Source of the DNA: Pontiellaceae bacterium
GTDB lineage: Bacteria > Verrucomicrobiota > Kiritimatiellia > Kiritimatiellales > Tichowtungiaceae
Assembly: GCA_025457785.1 (NCBI GenBank)
Contig: JALOTS010000027.1
Coordinates: forward strand, 1-13,195
Direction: 5' to 3'
Length of the DNA: 13,195 nt
Part shown: positions 12,601 through 13,195 of the stretch, one piece after another
Numbering within the stretch: the first letter of the stretch is position 1
Layout of the letters: every line of letters starts with the position of its first letter
The notes under the pieces: model-generated
Told to the model about the DNA's origin: nothing
Database searches by the model: none
The model's input: only the letters and a program-made list of their open reading frames with translations
Position numbers and translations under genes: made by a program

Positions 12601-13195
12601 CACCGGATTCATGGCGGCGATGCGGCCTTCCGTATTGGTGGAAATTACCGCATCGCCAATCGAGTTGAGGGTGGTACGGAGATTTTCTTCGCTCGTCCGC
12701 AACGCCTCTTCCACCTGTTTGAGTTCGCTGATATCGCGGTGGGTGCCCACAAAGCGTTTTGGAACCCCGTTTTCATCCCGTTCGACGATTTTACCTTTGC
12801 CCTGAATCCATTGCCAATCGTCTGATTTTGTCCGGAACCTGAATTTGACATCAAAACGGTCCGTTTTTCCTTTCAGGTGGTTTTCAGCTTCGTTCATTAC
12901 ATAATCGATATCCTCGGGGTGAACGCGTTTTTGAAATTCTTCAAGCGTGCAGGGGAATTCATCCGGTTCATATCCGGACAGTTGATAGTAGCGGGGATCA
13001 AAATAAACCTGATTTGTTTTTAAATCCCAGTCCCATGTGCCGTCGTTGGCGGCCAGCATAATTTTTGAAAGTCTGTCTTCACTTTCCTTCAGTGCTTTTT
13101 CGGCCTGTTTCCGGTCGGTGATGTCGTGGGCGAAGACGCAGGCATATTCCTGATCGTCAAAACAGATATAGCTGGCATGGATCAGTACGGGAAAA
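9697..13195 (-). CDS. Multi-PAS sensor histidine kinase, 5' end beyond the window
   Basis: This is a large sensor kinase, partial: the frame is still open at 13195, and the ATG at 13059 is only an internal Met because the preceding codons read the end of a PAS domain (AHDITDRKQAE). Numbering from that Met, seven PAS/PAC units follow at about 1-115, 120-245, 255-370, 375-490, 495-615, 625-740 and 745-860, most ending in an I-T-E/D-R/L-K-type linker. So there are at least eight PAS in all. The dimerisation/phosphoacceptor domain has His884 in GGIAHDFNN, then the N box NLSANARDAM (992-1001), G1 DIGKGM (1039-1044) and G2 GEGTGLGL (1063-1070). No membrane segment is seen in this part, so signals are probably cytoplasmic. 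PAS six contains a Cys/His cluster (674-686). The ligands of the PAS units are not predictable here. Confidence 0.93.
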   Translation of the reverse strand, partial: FPVLIHASYICFDDQEYACVFAHDITDRKQAEKALKESEDRLSKIMLAANDGTWDWDLKTNQVYFDPRYYQLSGYEPDEFPCTLEEFQKRVHPEDIDYVMNEAENHLKGKTDRFDVKFRFRTKSDDWQWIQGKGKIVERDENGVPKRFVGTHRDISELKQVEEALRTSEENLRTTLNSIGDAVISTNTEGRIAAMNPVAESLTGWSEQEAIGQPLETVFRTLNEQTRQPVENPAERVLKEGRIIALANHTSLLAKDGREIPISDSGAPICTENGEITGVVLVFRDQTKERAARNALQESETRYRLLFENMSTGFAAHEMIYDPQGNPTDYRYLQVNPAFEELTGLRGAVGHTVKELLPNIEDYWIKEFGRVAATGEPTVLENYVAELKKFFLVRAFRPEPGRFAVIFSDITERKLAEKKIAFEQNLFRYFMDTIPASISFKDLEGRFIKINSAALHGRREEERLGKTDFDFLPEAAAKQFREHELKVLKTEQVLQAEEYANGKWSIATKAPWYDDNGKLAGTFGISLNITDLKKAMEELTESRRFLRLVIDTIPIRVFWKDKNSVYLGCNLAFAQDAGMESPEKLVGKTDFDLNWTREQAETFRADDHQVILSGIPKLGFEEPQTHPDQSIHWLRTNKLPLKDSKNNCIGILGTYEDITEQKKTASALRESQEYLAAIWEVMDIGIMLIDAKSHRILSVNPALIRLSGYREEELIGKSCHHLVCLAEEGNCPISDLGLKIERAERVLVHKDQTSIDVEKSVKPMTINDREVYLETLVDIRERKQAQIELQRLSTAIEQSPETVMITALDGTIQYVNPAFTTITGYSREEVLGRDPNLLNSGCHNKAFFSNFWKTIATGNVWSGRFVNRRKNGELYTEEGTVSPVRNTFGAIIGYVATKRDITQELVKEDHLRQSQKMQAIGQLAGGIAHDFNNILQAILGFSEILLMRIEKENLNHRNVTEIQKAALRAADLTRQLLTFSRKQTGKTQTVNLNDTLSDSQSLIKMLAGEKIRCVFNLAPELQPVRIDPGQIMQIIMNLSANARDAMSGKGQLIFSTENSTFTPENLPATPNARPGQFICLSVIDIGKGMSQEVLNHLFEPFFTTKMVGEGTGLGLSVVYGIVQQSKGWIQVESETGKGTAFRIYLPVCELNSPADHEHKNPETLP

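Overview
The window (about 13.2 kb, moderately GC-rich) looks like chromosomal DNA of a Gram-negative bacterium. Gene content and style suggest the PVC group, perhaps Kiritimatiellota: a class II CPD photolyase, a lipoprotein, a very long multi-PAS sensor kinase, GxxExxY-type intergenic debris and repeats embedded inside genes. This placement is inference; there is no rRNA or marker gene long enough to decide it by eye.

Layout. Positions 1-115 hold a short direct repeat. A minus-strand gene of unknown function (about 116-1306) follows, with a duplicated beta-rich motif. A 489-bp gap (1307-1795) separates it from rsmA; it carries a likely promoter, repeat-like sequence and a possible rsmA terminator. 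rsmA (1796-2662, minus) makes 16S rRNA dimethyladenosine. A 325-bp divergent spacer leads to a plus-strand pair, a ferritin-like protein and a class II photolyase, overlapping by ATGA. Next come a NarL/FixJ-type response regulator (4980-5645) and pyrK and pyrD (5773-7776). These two encode the subunits of NAD-dependent (class 1B) dihydroorotate dehydrogenase. pyrD overlaps a small single-pass membrane protein gene, which overlaps a lipoprotein gene with a degenerate double aspartic-protease fold. On the minus strand, running in from the right edge, a multi-PAS histidine kinase (incomplete at the window end) is followed after 18 bp by a stand-alone receiver protein, probably its partner.

How the genes work together. 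Ferritin plus photolyase reads as a damage-protection pair (iron storage and light-driven DNA repair). PyrK and PyrD form one enzyme. The kinase and receiver form a two-component relay. rsmA is housekeeping.

Most unusual signal. Repeats have landed in or between ordinary housekeeping genes without breaking them. A 74-bp palindrome (29-bp arms) sits in frame inside the photolyase linker and encodes almost the same peptide on both strands. A 7-bp tandem repeat sits in frame inside pyrK. The pyrK-pyrD junction has been opened by the remnant of a GxxExxY gene that keeps its flanking inverted repeats. An 11-bp perfect hairpin resembling an intrinsic terminator also lies inside the first 65 bp of the photolyase gene. 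No CRISPR array, tRNA, rRNA, complete transposase or defence system was seen.
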